Made by a program: the position numbers and the translations under genes
From: an uncultured Clostridiaceae bacterium
Lineage (GTDB): Bacteria > Bacillota > Clostridia > Oscillospirales > Ruminococcaceae
Length of the DNA: 32,288 nt
Assembly: GCA_946411985.1 (NCBI GenBank)
Contig: CAMKFY010000003.1
Coordinates: forward strand, 1-32,288
Reading direction: 5' to 3'
Notes under the pieces: model-generated
The model's input: only the letters and a program-made list of their open reading frames with translations
Databases searched by the model: none
Told to the model about the DNA's origin: nothing
In this document: piece after piece, positions 1 through 10,521 of the stretch
Layout: the number at the start of each line of letters is the position of its first letter
Position numbering within the stretch: position 1 is the stretch's first letter

Positions 1-575
1 AATTTAAATGTTATTTTATTTAGAACATTGAGTAGGTCTTTAACGCGAAACCAATAAGCGCCAGAATTAACCTCGTTTATGTTTAATTCTTGCTTTGTAG
101 CGTCTTTTTCCTCAACTATTTTTAATATTCTTTCTCCGTCTCTTAAAATTCTGCCTAGCCCTTTTTTATTTTCTGTTTTTGCTGTTATTATTGTGGCTGA
201 ATATTTTCCTTCTTTATGCGATTTGTAGGCTTTTTTTATTATATCTTCAGTTAACAGGGGAGAGTCTGCGCAGCATATAAACACATCTTTTTCTATATTT
301 TTTTCTAAAAAACTTCTGGCGCACTTAACAGCGTCTGCGGTGCCTTTTTGTTCTTGTTGAAATGCAAATTCGGCTTTTATGTTTATATTATTTCTAACCT
401 CGTTTGCTTTATGACCTAACAAAACGCATATATCTTTTATTTGAGCCTTATTGCAAGCGGAAAGCACCCAGTTTATCATTGGTTTGCCTAAAACTTTAAA
501 CAACACCTTTGGCATTGTTGAGCCCATACGTTTTCCTTTTCCACCGGCTAATATTAAAGCGCAGCTGTTCTCCAT
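1..575 (-). CDS. glmU: Bifunctional UDP-GlcNAc pyrophosphorylase/GlcN-1-P acetyltransferase GlmU, N-terminal nucleotidyltransferase part (runs off the window edge)
   Basis: Reverse-strand reading from ATG at 575 gives MENSCALILAGGKGKRMGSTMPKVLFKVLGKPMINWVLSA..., with the LAGGxGxRM...PK nucleotidyltransferase signature. It is open to the window edge and has an AGGAGG-type SD upstream. It is absent from the ORF track because there is no stop in the window. Confidence 0.9.
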   Translation of the reverse strand, partial: MENSCALILAGGKGKRMGSTMPKVLFKVLGKPMINWVLSACNKAQIKDICVLLGHKANEVRNNINIKAEFAFQQEQKGTADAVKCARSFLEKNIEKDVFICCADSPLLTEDIIKKAYKSHKEGKYSATIITAKTENKKGLGRILRDGERILKIVEEKDATKQELNINEVNSGAYWFRVKDLLNVLNKITFK

Positions 576-680
576 AAATATATCCTCCTAAACTTAAAAA
601 TTTTAGCTATGTTTACATAAAATATATTTATATAACTAAAAATTTATATATTCTAACGTATCCTAATTTTTATTTAAAAA

Positions 681-709
681 CAAAGAAAAACGTATGCAAA
701 ACGCATACG
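681..709 (-). terminator. Rho-independent terminator downstream of tRNA-Leu
   Basis: Minus strand CGTATGC-GTTTT-GCATACG followed by TTTTTCTTTG: 7-bp perfect stem plus U tract. Confidence 0.75.
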
Positions 710-737
710 ATAAAAAATAAATAACATATAACAGATA

Positions 738-825
738 TGGTGCCGCTGGCCAGACTCGAACTGGCACGGCTAAAAGCGCCACCGGATTTTAAGTCCGACG
801 TGTCTACCTATTCCACCACAGCGGC
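738..825 (-). tRNA. tRNA-Leu (anticodon UAA), CCA encoded
   Basis: Minus strand GCCGCTG...GGACTTAAAATCCGG...GTTCGAGTC...CAGCGGCACCA: 7-bp acceptor stem, long variable arm (class II), anticodon TAA, encoded CCA. Confidence 0.95.
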
Positions 826-920
826 CGAGTAACCCCCAACCAGGGTTAAGTATATATTAAAAATTTGTTGTTGTCAACATTAACTATAAAAATTTTTATA
901 TTTTTTATATCTTTATAGTT

Positions 921-3014
921 TTAAATTGAGCCTAATGCATCTTTTCTAGATAGGTTTATGCGACCTTGCTCGTCTATTTCAATAACTTTAACTAAAACTT
1001 TATCTCCAATGTTTACCACATCTTGCACTTTATTTACTCTATTAAAATCTAATTTAGATATATGCAAAAGCCCTTCTTTTCCGGGAACTATTTCTACAAA
1101 AGCTCCAAATGGCATAATTCTGTTAACGGTGCCACTAAAAATTTCGCCAATTTTAGGGTTTGTTGTTATAGTTTTTATTGTGCTTTTAGCAGAATTAACA
1201 TTTTTAGAATCTATCCCTAAAATATATGCTTTTCCGTCATCTTGTATTTCTATTTTAACGTTAAAATCGGAGCTTATTTTTTGAATAACCTTGCCATTTG
1301 TGCCTATAACATCTTTAATTTTGTCTGTTGGTATTGATATTTGCTCTATTTTTGGGGCAAACTCCTTTAATTCCTTTCTATGGCAACTAATTACAGGGCC
1401 CATAACGTTATTTAATATATGTTCTCTTGCTTTTTTAGTTTTTTGAAACACTTCCTCTATTATTTCCATTGTTATTCCATCTATTTTAATGTCTACCTGA
1501 ATAGCCGTTATTCCGTTTTTTGTGCCTCCAACCTTAAAATCCATATCGCCAAAAAAATCTTCAAGCCCCTGTATATCTAACATTGTGGAATATTCCCCAC
1601 TTTTGCCTGTTATTAAGCCGCAAGATATGCCTGCTACAGCTTCTTTAATAGGCACTCCGGCGTCCATTAAAGCTAAGCTAGAGCTACATATAGACGCCTG
1701 CGAAGTAGACCCATTAGAAGACAACGTTTCAGACACCACTCTAATGGCGTATGGGAATTCTTCTTTAGACGGAATTACAGGTTTTAATGCTCTTTCTGCT
1801 AAAGCTCCATGCCCTATCTCTCGCCGGCCTGGGGCTCTGCTAGTTTTCGTTTCGCCTACAGAATAGGATGGGAAATTGTATTGATGCATATATCTTTTGT
1901 TTTGCTGTTCGCTTAAGCCGTCTATTCTTTGTTCTTCTGATAATGAGCCTAAAGTAACAATAGACATTGTTTGCGTATGCCCCCTTTTAAACATTGCGCA
2001 ACCATGCACTCTAGGCAAAAAACCAACACTACAGCATAAAGGCCTTATTTCGTCCATATTTCTGCCGTCAACTCTTTTTTTATATTTTAAAAGCCAGTTT
2101 CTAATTATATTTTTTTGCAGAATATATACAGCATTTTCAGCAGCGTTTAACGGCAAACTATCTAAACTATTTTTATATTCTTCGTTAATGTTTTCAACTA
2201 TATTTTGTATACACTCATCTCTTTTAAATTTATCTTTATTTTCTAAGGCTAATTCTATTTCGCTTAAATATTTTTCTTTTATAGAATCTAAAAAATCCTG
2301 CGGAATTACGTATGGCTTATAGCAAAATTTTTTCTTTCCGCATTCAGCTTTTATTTCATTTATAAAACTTACAATGTTTTTTATTTCTTCATGTGCTTTT
2401 TTTATGCATTCCAACATTTTTTGTTCGGATATTTCATATGCTCCTGCTTCAATCATAGCTATTTTTTCGTTATTTGCTGCTACTGTGAGGTCTAATAAAG
2501 ATTTTTCCCGTTCATTTTTTGTTGGATTTAGTATTATTTTGTTGTTAATTAAGCCAACATTTATTCCTGCAACAGGGCCATTCCATGGTATATCTGAAAT
2601 TGAAAGCGCTACAGCTACTCCAATCATTGCGCAAATTTCGGGGCTACTATCTAAATCGCAAGATAGCACAGTGCATACAACAGATACATCGTTTCGCATA
2701 TCTTTAGGGAAAAAAGGGCGTATAAACCTATCTATGCACCGAGCCACCAAAATAGCATTTTCGCTAGGCTTGCCTTCTCTTTTTAAAAAAGAACCAGGTA
2801 TTTTCCCCACTGCGTAGAACTTTTCTTCATATTCCACAGAAAGCGGAAAAAAATCTATATCTTGTCGCTTTGTTCTTGCCATTGTAACGTGCGTCATAAC
2901 AACAGTGTCTCCGTATGTTACCCAGCATTCCCCATTAGACGGGGAATTTGTTTTTCCTAATTCTACTGTTAAATTTCTTTTTGCAAAGTTTTTAGTAAAT
3001 TTTCTATATTCCAT
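921..3014 (-). CDS. pnp: Polyribonucleotide nucleotidyltransferase (PNPase)
   Basis: Two RNase PH domains, KH (IPTDKIKDVIGTNGKVIQKI) and S1 (GEIFSGTVNRIMPFGAFVEIVPGKEGLLHISKL). The start is placed at the internal MEYRKF because GAGGT lies just upstream; the ORF-track start at 3065 is less likely. Confidence 0.95.
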   Translation of the reverse strand: MEYRKFTKNFAKRNLTVELGKTNSPSNGECWVTYGDTVVMTHVTMARTKRQDIDFFPLSVEYEEKFYAVGKIPGSFLKREGKPSENAILVARCIDRFIRPFFPKDMRNDVSVVCTVLSCDLDSSPEICAMIGVAVALSISDIPWNGPVAGINVGLINNKIILNPTKNEREKSLLDLTVAANNEKIAMIEAGAYEISEQKMLECIKKAHEEIKNIVSFINEIKAECGKKKFCYKPYVIPQDFLDSIKEKYLSEIELALENKDKFKRDECIQNIVENINEEYKNSLDSLPLNAAENAVYILQKNIIRNWLLKYKKRVDGRNMDEIRPLCCSVGFLPRVHGCAMFKRGHTQTMSIVTLGSLSEEQRIDGLSEQQNKRYMHQYNFPSYSVGETKTSRAPGRREIGHGALAERALKPVIPSKEEFPYAIRVVSETLSSNGSTSQASICSSSLALMDAGVPIKEAVAGISCGLITGKSGEYSTMLDIQGLEDFFGDMDFKVGGTKNGITAIQVDIKIDGITMEIIEEVFQKTKKAREHILNNVMGPVISCHRKELKEFAPKIEQISIPTDKIKDVIGTNGKVIQKISSDFNVKIEIQDDGKAYILGIDSKNVNSAKSTIKTITTNPKIGEIFSGTVNRIMPFGAFVEIVPGKEGLLHISKLDFNRVNKVQDVVNIGDKVLVKVIEIDEQGRINLSRKDALGSI

Positions 3015-3250
3015 AAAGCTTAAATTACCTCTTTTGTTATAGCATTCTGTTAAAGTGTACACCATATTTCATATTTTTGCAATATTATTTATATTACTAT
3101 TACAAATATAACAACATAGTTTAATAATATGTTTAATACTTTTAGAAAAATTTGGAAATAAATTGGCGTCGTTATTATATAAACTTTATTGTTATGATAT
3201 AATGTACTAGATTATAAGATTTTTATTTTAAAATTTTAGGAGGTAGTTTT

Positions 3251-3937
3251 TTGGTTGCAAATTCACACACAGGCCACAGAAATAGAATGAAAAATAGATT
3301 TTTAAAAACAGGGCTTGATTCTTTTGAACCACACGAAGTTTTAGAATTTTTGTTGTTTTATGCTATACCAAAAAAAGATACTAATGAGCTTGCACACGAA
3401 TTAATTAATAATTTTGGCTCTATTGCTGGCGTTTTAAACGCACCTTATGAAGTTTTAATAAAAATTAAAGGCGTGGGGGCTCATACTGCAATATTGTTAA
3501 AGCAAATTCCTCAACTTTTTAGAATCTATTGTGAAGATTTAAAAAAACCTTGCAAGGTTATGGATACTCCGGAAAAGTGGATTGAATTCTTCAGGCCAAA
3601 GTTTATAGGCAGGGTTAATGAATATTTATTTGTGGCTGGTGTGGATGATGCTGTTAATTTTGTATCTTGTGAACTTATATCTAGTGGAAATAAAAATAAA
3701 ATAGAATTTTCATGTGAAGCTTTGGTAAGGTTTACAATTCACTGGAATGTTGATAGAATAGTGTTGGCACATAACCACCCAAACGGTATTGCTATGCCTT
3801 CTATGTCTGATAAAATAAAAACAGAAAAATTAGAAATGGCATTAAGGCATTTAAACATAAGCCTTATGGATCATTTCATATTTGGCAAAACTGGTGATTG
3901 GATTTCTATGAGAGATTATGGAATTTTAAGGTATTAA
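3251..3937 (+). CDS. radC: DNA repair protein RadC (JAB/MPN domain)
   Basis: AGGAGG then TTG start. JAMM-type motif LAHNHPNGIAMPSMSD and N-terminal helix-hairpin-helix. Confidence 0.9.
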   Translation: MVANSHTGHRNRMKNRFLKTGLDSFEPHEVLEFLLFYAIPKKDTNELAHELINNFGSIAGVLNAPYEVLIKIKGVGAHTAILLKQIPQLFRIYCEDLKKPCKVMDTPEKWIEFFRPKFIGRVNEYLFVAGVDDAVNFVSCELISSGNKNKIEFSCEALVRFTIHWNVDRIVLAHNHPNGIAMPSMSDKIKTEKLEMALRHLNISLMDHFIFGKTGDWISMRDYGILRY

Positions 3938-4104
3938 ATTATTTCAAAAATATTTAATATGCTGTGAGCAATAAATCTTTTCTTTGTTTCTGTAAGTGGT
4001 GTTATGAGTTGCAACTGGTAGCTATAAGCTTTTTATATTGAGCTAAAGCGCAGCTCTAACATATTACGGAAGAAATTATGGCTGCTGAATTAGGCTATAT
4101 AGCT

Positions 4105-4247
4105 AGAATTTTATAGTATGGATGGAATAGCCCAAACTCATGCGCCTGTGGACATTGTATAAGGCATTGCTACATGTTATTGTGTATAGGTAGTGCAGCT
4201 ATGGTTGAAGCAGGAAGCTTTGGCTTTTACTAAGTTGGAGTAGTTCA
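4105..4247 (+). mobile_element. Possible degenerate 3' end of an IS605/IS1341-type element (TnpB C-terminus / omegaRNA-like right end)
   Basis: One frame reads ...NSPNSCACGHCIRHCYMLLCIGSAAMVEAGSFGFY*, resembling the zinc-finger C-terminal end of TnpB (xACGDxxRx). It is followed by AAGC-TTTG-GCTT and GGAGTAGTTCA, resembling IS605-family right ends. Only a fragment is present, with no intact tnpB in the window. Identified by recall, not search. Confidence 0.45.
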
Positions 4248-4277
4248 TTAATAATGTTTAAATAGTGGAGTTTAAAT

Positions 4278-6239
4278 TTGGATAAATTTGAATTAAAATC
4301 TAACTATTCAGCTACTAAAGACCAAGAACGGGCAGTTTGCGAGCTTGTAAGTGGGCTGAATAAAGGGTTTAAAGAGCAAACTCTTTTAGGAGTAACTGGT
4401 TCTGGTAAAACATTTACAATGGCAAATGTTATAGCAAAATATAATAAACCAACGCTTGTGTTGGCACATAATAAAACGTTGGCAGCGCAGCTTTGCAGTG
4501 AGTTTAGGGAATTTTTTCCAAATAATGCGGTTGAATATTTTGTGTCGTATTACGATTACTACCAGCCAGAATCTTATCTGCCATCTACAGACACATATAT
4601 AGAAAAAGATTCTGCCATAAATGATGAAATAGATAAATTGAGGCATTCTGCTACGTGTGCTTTAGCTGAAAGAAGAGATGTTATAATAGTGTCTAGCGTT
4701 TCATGCATTTACAGTTTGGGAAGCCCTATAGACTATAAAAATATGGTGATAAGTTTAAGGCCGGGCACTGTTAAAGATAGGGATGACCTTTTAAAAGATT
4801 TGGTTAAGCTGCAATATGAGCGTAATGATATAAATTTTGTGCGTAACAAATTTAGAGTTCGTGGTGATGTTGTAGACGTTTTTCCTGCTTATTCTTCTGA
4901 TAAGGCTATAAGGTTGGAGTTTTTTGGGGATGAAATAGACAAAATTTACGAATTTTACGCGCTAACCGGTGAAATAAAAAAAGAATTATCGCACGTTGCC
5001 ATATTTCCTGCTTCTCATTATGTTATAAACCAAAACGTATTGGCAGATGCCATAGAAGAAATAAAAAGAGAAATGGAAGAGCGAACAGCGTTTTTTGAAC
5101 TGGAGAAGAATTTTGTCTACGCTCAAAGGCTAAGGCAACGAACGCTTTACGATATAGAAATGTTAAAAGAAACTGGGTTTTGCAAAGGAATTGAGAACTA
5201 TTCAAGAATTTTTTCAAGAAGGCCTCCAGGCGCTACACCATACACATTGTTAGACCATTTTCCAGATGATTATTTAATTTTTGTAGACGAGAGCCATGTT
5301 ATGCTTTCACAAATTCATGGTATGCACGCTGGAGATAACGCTAGGAAGAAGATGCTTGTAGATTATGGCTTTAGGTTGCCTTCAGCTTACGATAACAGGC
5401 CGCTCACATTTGACGAATTCTACGAAAAGGTTAATAAAATAATATTTGTATCGGCAACGCCTGGCCCGTTTGAGAAGAGTAAAAGCCAAAGAATAGTAGA
5501 ACAGGTTATAAGGCCAACAGGGCTTTTAGACCCTGAAGTGGAGGTGCACCCTACAACTGGCCAAATTGAAGACCTTATTTTTAACATAAAAAAAAGAGTG
5601 AAGTTAAAACAACGAGTTTTAATAACAACGCTTACAAAGAAAATGGCTGAAGATTTAACAGATTTTTTGGAGAATGTTAAAATAAAGGTGAAGTATATGC
5701 ATTCTGATATAGACACATTAGAACGTATGGAAATAATAAGAGAATTAAGGCTTGGTGAATTTGATGTTTTGGTGGGCATAAATCTTTTAAGAGAAGGGCT
5801 AGATATTCCAGAGGTTTCTTTGGTTGCAGTTTTAGATGCAGATAAAGAAGGGTTTTTGCGGTCTGAAACGTCTTTAATACAAACAATGGGCAGGGCTGCA
5901 CGAAATGCCGATGGCAAGGTTATTTTGTATGCCGATGAAGTTACTGGGTCTATGCAACGTGCAATAGATGAAACTTTGAGGCGTAGAAGAATTCAAATGG
6001 CATACAACGAGGAAAACGGAATAACTCCCACAACAATAAAAAAAGAAGTTAGAGATGTAATAAAAATATCTGGTAGAGGCAGCTCTAAAAAAAGCAGGTT
6101 TGGTAAAAATGTTTTAGAAAAAGATAAAGCTAAGGTTATAAAAGAATTAAAAGCTGCAATGAAAGAAGCCTCCGATATGTTGGAATTTGAATATGCTATA
6201 AAACTGAGAGATAAAATTAAAGAATTAACCGAGTCTTAG
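4278..6239 (+). CDS. uvrB: Excinuclease ABC subunit B
   Basis: Walker [11 protein letters not shown], beta-hairpin [22 protein letters not shown]-terminal UVR motif. TTG start with GTGGAG upstream. Confidence 0.97.
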   Translation: MDKFELKSNYSATKDQERAVCELVSGLNKGFKEQTLLGVTGSGKTFTMANVIAKYNKPTLVLAHNKTLAAQLCSEFREFFPNNAVEYFVSYYDYYQPESYLPSTDTYIEKDSAINDEIDKLRHSATCALAERRDVIIVSSVSCIYSLGSPIDYKNMVISLRPGTVKDRDDLLKDLVKLQYERNDINFVRNKFRVRGDVVDVFPAYSSDKAIRLEFFGDEIDKIYEFYALTGEIKKELSHVAIFPASHYVINQNVLADAIEEIKREMEERTAFFELEKNFVYAQRLRQRTLYDIEMLKETGFCKGIENYSRIFSRRPPGATPYTLLDHFPDDYLIFVDESHVMLSQIHGMHAGDNARKKMLVDYGFRLPSAYDNRPLTFDEFYEKVNKIIFVSATPGPFEKSKSQRIVEQVIRPTGLLDPEVEVHPTTGQIEDLIFNIKKRVKLKQRVLITTLTKKMAEDLTDFLENVKIKVKYMHSDIDTLERMEIIRELRLGEFDVLVGINLLREGLDIPEVSLVAVLDADKEGFLRSETSLIQTMGRAARNADGKVILYADEVTGSMQRAIDETLRRRRIQMAYNEENGITPTTIKKEVRDVIKISGRGSSKKSRFGKNVLEKDKAKVIKELKAAMKEASDMLEFEYAIKLRDKIKELTES

Positions 6240-6270
6240 TAAATTTTTAAAATGTTGCAGGTGATTTATT

Positions 6271-9105
6271 TTGAAAAAGGGTTTAATAGTTATTAAAGGA
6301 GCAAAAGAGAATAATTTAAAAAATGTAAACCTTGAGATACCCCGCGATAAGCTTGTGGTGTTTACTGGTGTATCGGGTTCTGGGAAAAGTTCTTTAGCTT
6401 TTGATACAATATTTGCAGATGGCCAGCGCAGGTATATGGAGGGGCTTTCTTCCTATGCTAGGCAGTTTTTAGGGCAGATGAAAAAGCCAAATGTAGAGAG
6501 CGTAGAAGGGCTTTCCCCAGCAATATCTATAGATCAGAAAACAACTTCAAATAACCCAAGGTCTACAGTTGGCACGGTTACAGAAATATATGACTATTTA
6601 AGGCTTTTATATGCTAGAGTTGGCGTTCCGCATTGCCCAGTTTGCGGTAAAGAAATAAAAAGCCAAACTGTAGACGATATAGTAAATAGTGTTTTAAATT
6701 TTCCTGTGAACACTAAAATTTTATTATTAGCTCCTATAGTGCGCAACAGAAGGGGGGAGCATGCAAAGGTGGTAGAAAAAGCAAAATTAGACGGGTTTAC
6801 AAGAATTAGAATAGATAAAAAAATTTATAGTTTAACTGAGCATATAGAACTTACAAAAAATAAGAAGCATAATATAGAAATTGTTGTAGATAGGTTGGTT
6901 GTTAGTAATAAAATTAAATCCCGGCTTGCCGATAGCTTAGACACATGCTTAAAACTAACTGGTGGGGTTGTTATAGTAAATAAAATTGATACAGATGAAG
7001 ACATTTTATATTCAGATAGCTATGCGTGTTTGGAACATGATATATCTATTGAAAAGTTAACTCCTAGAATGTTTTCATTTAATAGCCCCTATGGAGCGTG
7101 TGATATGTGCACTGGGCTTGGTGTTTTAATAAAGGTGTCGCCCGATCTTGTAATAGCAGATGAGAACCTATCTTTAAGGCAGGGTGCAATAAGGGCTCCA
7201 GGCTGGAACTATGGCGAAAAGGAGGGAATTTGCAATTTATATTTTGATGCGCTTTCTAAAAAATATAACTTTTCTTTAGATGTTGCTTATAAAGATTTGC
7301 CTGAAGAAATAAAAAACATGATGCTATACGGCACTAATGGCGAAAAGGTTACATTGCAACGGAACACAGATTTTATAAAAGGCACATATGAAATGGCTTT
7401 TTCGGGTGTTGTTAACAATTTGCAAAAGCGATATAAAGAAACTAAAAGCGATTGGATTAAAAACGACATAGCAAAATATATGACGGAAACGGTATGCCCA
7501 AAATGTGGCGGAGATAGGCTAAATAAACATATGTTAAGTGTAACTTTTGGTGGCAAAAACATAAGTGAGCTCACGCGTTTTAGCATAGATGAAACTATTG
7601 AATTTTTAAAATGTGTGAAGCTGAGCGAAAAAGATAGGCTAATATCTGGCGGAATATTGAAAGAAATATTTTCAAGGCTATATTTTTTGCAATCTGTGGG
7701 GCTTAACTACCTAACGCTTGCCCGTTCTTCTAAAACACTTTCTGGAGGCGAAAGCCAAAGAATTCGCTTGGCCACGCAAATAGGTTCTTCTTTGGTGGGC
7801 GTGTTATATATATTAGACGAGCCGTCTATTGGGCTGCATCAGAGAGATAATTTTAAATTAATAGAAACTTTAAAAAAGCTACGTGACATTGGCAATAGTG
7901 TTATAGTGGTGGAACATGACGAAGACACAATAAGAGCAGCAGATTGGGTGGTAGACGTTGGGCCTGGAGCTGGAGTGCATGGCGGAAATATAATATATAG
8001 TGGCTTGCTAAACGGCATGAAAGATTGCAAAAATTCGTTAACTGCCGATTATATTTTTGGCAGAAAGCATATAGAAGTGCCCAAAAAAAGAAGAGAGGGT
8101 GATGGCAAATTTTTGGAATTTTTTGGGTGTGCTGAAAATAATTTGAAAAATATAGACGTTAAAATTCCACTTAGAGTTTTAACATGCATAACTGGTGTAT
8201 CGGGCTCTGGAAAAAGTTCTTTGCTAAACGAAATAATATATAAATCTTTGGCAGAAAAATTGAATAAATCTACGTTAAAGGTGGGTGATTTTAAAGAAGC
8301 AAGAGGCTTTGAAAATTTAGACAAAATTGTTAATGTAGATCAAAGCCCTATAGGCAAAATTCCGCGATCTAACCCTGGCACATATACCGGAGTTTTTAGT
8401 TTTATAAGAGAGCTTTTTGCAAGCACAAATTATGCTAAAGAGCATGGTTTTTCGCCTAGTCGGTTTAGCTTTAATGTTAAGGGCGGGCGGTGTGACGCCT
8501 GCCAAGGAGACGGGCTTGTTAAAATAGAAATGCATTTTTTGCCCGATATATATGTGCCTTGCGAGGTTTGCAAAGGTAAACGTTACAATTTAGAAACTTT
8601 AAAAGTATGTTACAAAGATAAAAATATATATGATGTTTTGGAGATGACTGTTGAAGAAGCATTGGAGTTTTTTGATAATCATGAAAAAATTAAGAGAAAA
8701 TTAAAAGCTTTGTTTGATGTAGGATTGGGGTATATTAAAATAGGCCAATCGGCTATAACTCTTTCTGGCGGCGAGGCTCAGAGAGTAAAGCTTGCAACAG
8801 AGCTTTCTAAAAAGCCAACAGGCAAAACAATATATATATTAGATGAGCCTACAACAGGTTTGCACACCGATGACGTTAGAAAATTAATAGAAATTTTAAA
8901 TAGGCTTGTGGAGCTTAAAAATACTGTTATAGTAATAGAGCATAATTTAGACGTTATAAAAACAGCAGATTATATAATAGATTTAGGGCCTGAAGGGGGA
9001 GTAAACGGAGGGAGAGTTGTTGAATGTGGCACTCCCGAAAAGGTGGCTGCTAATGAACGGTCTTACACTGGGAAATATTTGAAAAAGCTACTACAAAAAA
9101 AATAA
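6271..9105 (+). CDS. uvrA: Excinuclease ABC subunit A
   Basis: Two ABC ATPase domains ([28 protein letters not shown]), CxxC zinc fingers, LSGGE signature motifs. TTG start with AGGTG upstream. Confidence 0.97.
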   Translation: MKKGLIVIKGAKENNLKNVNLEIPRDKLVVFTGVSGSGKSSLAFDTIFADGQRRYMEGLSSYARQFLGQMKKPNVESVEGLSPAISIDQKTTSNNPRSTVGTVTEIYDYLRLLYARVGVPHCPVCGKEIKSQTVDDIVNSVLNFPVNTKILLLAPIVRNRRGEHAKVVEKAKLDGFTRIRIDKKIYSLTEHIELTKNKKHNIEIVVDRLVVSNKIKSRLADSLDTCLKLTGGVVIVNKIDTDEDILYSDSYACLEHDISIEKLTPRMFSFNSPYGACDMCTGLGVLIKVSPDLVIADENLSLRQGAIRAPGWNYGEKEGICNLYFDALSKKYNFSLDVAYKDLPEEIKNMMLYGTNGEKVTLQRNTDFIKGTYEMAFSGVVNNLQKRYKETKSDWIKNDIAKYMTETVCPKCGGDRLNKHMLSVTFGGKNISELTRFSIDETIEFLKCVKLSEKDRLISGGILKEIFSRLYFLQSVGLNYLTLARSSKTLSGGESQRIRLATQIGSSLVGVLYILDEPSIGLHQRDNFKLIETLKKLRDIGNSVIVVEHDEDTIRAADWVVDVGPGAGVHGGNIIYSGLLNGMKDCKNSLTADYIFGRKHIEVPKKRREGDGKFLEFFGCAENNLKNIDVKIPLRVLTCITGVSGSGKSSLLNEIIYKSLAEKLNKSTLKVGDFKEARGFENLDKIVNVDQSPIGKIPRSNPGTYTGVFSFIRELFASTNYAKEHGFSPSRFSFNVKGGRCDACQGDGLVKIEMHFLPDIYVPCEVCKGKRYNLETLKVCYKDKNIYDVLEMTVEEALEFFDNHEKIKRKLKALFDVGLGYIKIGQSAITLSGGEAQRVKLATELSKKPTGKTIYILDEPTTGLHTDDVRKLIEILNRLVELKNTVIVIEHNLDVIKTADYIIDLGPEGGVNGGRVVECGTPEKVAANERSYTGKYLKKLLQKK

Positions 9106-9110
9106 ATTAT

Positions 9111-10346
9111 TTAGGTGAGGTTTTTAAATATATATTTTGGGTTTATATCTTTTATGTTCATATATTTTATATCTGCATTTTTTGGTTTGTAGAAATTGTT
9201 AATTATTTCTTTATAATTAGAACCGTATAGTGCCATTATATTGCTTCCATATTGGTCTAGCCCTACGCAGTGCCCCCAGCCTTTAACTTCTAAAACAATT
9301 TCGTTATTTTCAACGCATTTTGGCGTTATGCAATGGCTACGTAAACTAAATAAATTTTTTAGTGTAAAGCTGTTAATTGGCACGCCAAATATTTGAAATT
9401 GCTCTGGGTTATTACTGTTTTTAAATAATTTAGTTATTTTTATGTAGTTTTCTATTTTGTTTGAATTTGCAGGCAATGTTGGGGTAGCAATTTGGTTATT
9501 TTTTTGCTTCTCTTTTTGGATATATTCGTTCACTTTTTTAAATGCGTCTTCTATTTTTATTTTTACAGTTTTTTTATAGTTTTCGTTAAACTGTTTTACA
9601 AAAGTTTCAACATTGCCAAATTTTAATTTTAATTTTGGTTTTTTAATATTTCTATATCTTTGTAATAACCTTTGTTGCTTGGCTTCGTTAAAGGTTTTAA
9701 CAGGGCTAAATTTTGAAGCTAGGTAGGCAACTGGGGCAGTTTTCCAAACATTTTCGTTGTTTTCTGTTCTTCCTGAGCTTATTGTGTGGTATAGGCATTC
9801 TAGGGGAATGCCGTCAATTGTAGGGATTTTTTCTATAACGCTTGAAATTATTTTTTTTAAATATTCTAAATTACTTTTTCCAAATTTCTTTTCACATTCT
9901 CCTAGCGGCTCAAAGCTCTGAAAAACGTTGTTATCTGCTATAAATGTGCCATTTAAACCACATTTTCCTATAGCGTAAGATGCAATGCAAACAGCGCCGG
10001 CTTTTAAAGCTTCGCGGTGAAACATGCCAATTCCATATTCTTTAGCTGTGGCTCCCACAACATAATCTAAAAATGGAATAATCTCCACTGATGAGTTTGG
10101 TAGTTGCACTTTAACAGGGAAATATTTAACTTCTTTTTTACCGGTTTTATATTGCGTGTTCCATTCGGTTAAAAGGTTAGGTGCAGGTTGCGAATTTATA
10201 TTTTCACTGCTTTTAGGAGAATAGCTATGTTTCTGCTGAAGTTTTGGGATTTTTTCGTTCGCAGCTTTTATGCCACCTGCGCACGGCATAATAACAAAAA
10301 AGGAAAAAATTAATAGATATTTTTTTATATTAATCTTAATATTCAT
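9111..10346 (-). CDS. spoIID: SpoIID/LytB-family protein (stage II sporulation protein D-like), divergent
   Basis: FLDYVVGATAKEYGIGMFHREALKAGAVCIASYA matches the SpoIID core (LEDYVxGVVxxEMPxxFpxEALKAQAVAARTYA). C-terminal VKGWGHCVGLDQYGSNIMA matches the GHGVGMSQYGA motif. Signal-like N-terminus; SD AGAGGAAG. Confidence 0.8.
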   Translation of the reverse strand: MNIKINIKKYLLIFSFFVIMPCAGGIKAANEKIPKLQQKHSYSPKSSENINSQPAPNLLTEWNTQYKTGKKEVKYFPVKVQLPNSSVEIIPFLDYVVGATAKEYGIGMFHREALKAGAVCIASYAIGKCGLNGTFIADNNVFQSFEPLGECEKKFGKSNLEYLKKIISSVIEKIPTIDGIPLECLYHTISSGRTENNENVWKTAPVAYLASKFSPVKTFNEAKQQRLLQRYRNIKKPKLKLKFGNVETFVKQFNENYKKTVKIKIEDAFKKVNEYIQKEKQKNNQIATPTLPANSNKIENYIKITKLFKNSNNPEQFQIFGVPINSFTLKNLFSLRSHCITPKCVENNEIVLEVKGWGHCVGLDQYGSNIMALYGSNYKEIINNFYKPKNADIKYMNIKDINPKYIFKNLT

Positions 10347-10377
10347 AACTAAACTTCCTCTCTATTTTTAATTAAAA

Positions 10378-10406
10378 TTGACACAAAATTTCTATTATTG
10401 TATAAT
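10378..10406 (+). promoter_or_regulatory. Consensus sigma-A promoter for citrate synthase
   Basis: TTGACA (10378-10383), 17 nt, TATAAT (10401-10406). Confidence 0.75.
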
Positions 10407-10521
10407 TTATACTTAAGCTTGATTTTTAAATTTTATGCGTTAATTATGTTAAAGTATTATAAGTTATAATTGCTGAATTTGCAAATTTATATTTATTTTT
10501 TTATATTTAAGGGGGTATTTC

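Noticed and set aside
830-848. Small inverted repeat TAACCC-CCAACCA-GGGTTA between pnp and tRNA-Leu
   Set aside because: 6-bp stem with no U tract in either direction; could be a processing element, but not enough evidence to call.
958-2817. Plus-strand ORFs of 108-147 aa antisense to pnp
   Set aside because: Entirely inside the well-supported pnp gene on the opposite strand; no SD or family motifs, compatible with codon-bias shadow ORFs.
4386-5917. Minus-strand ORFs antisense to uvrB
   Set aside because: Shadow ORFs of a highly conserved gene; low-complexity hydrophobic or Ser-rich translations.
7287-8535. Minus-strand ORFs antisense to uvrA
   Set aside because: Same reasoning: no ribosome-binding sites or recognisable domains, fully overlapped by uvrA.
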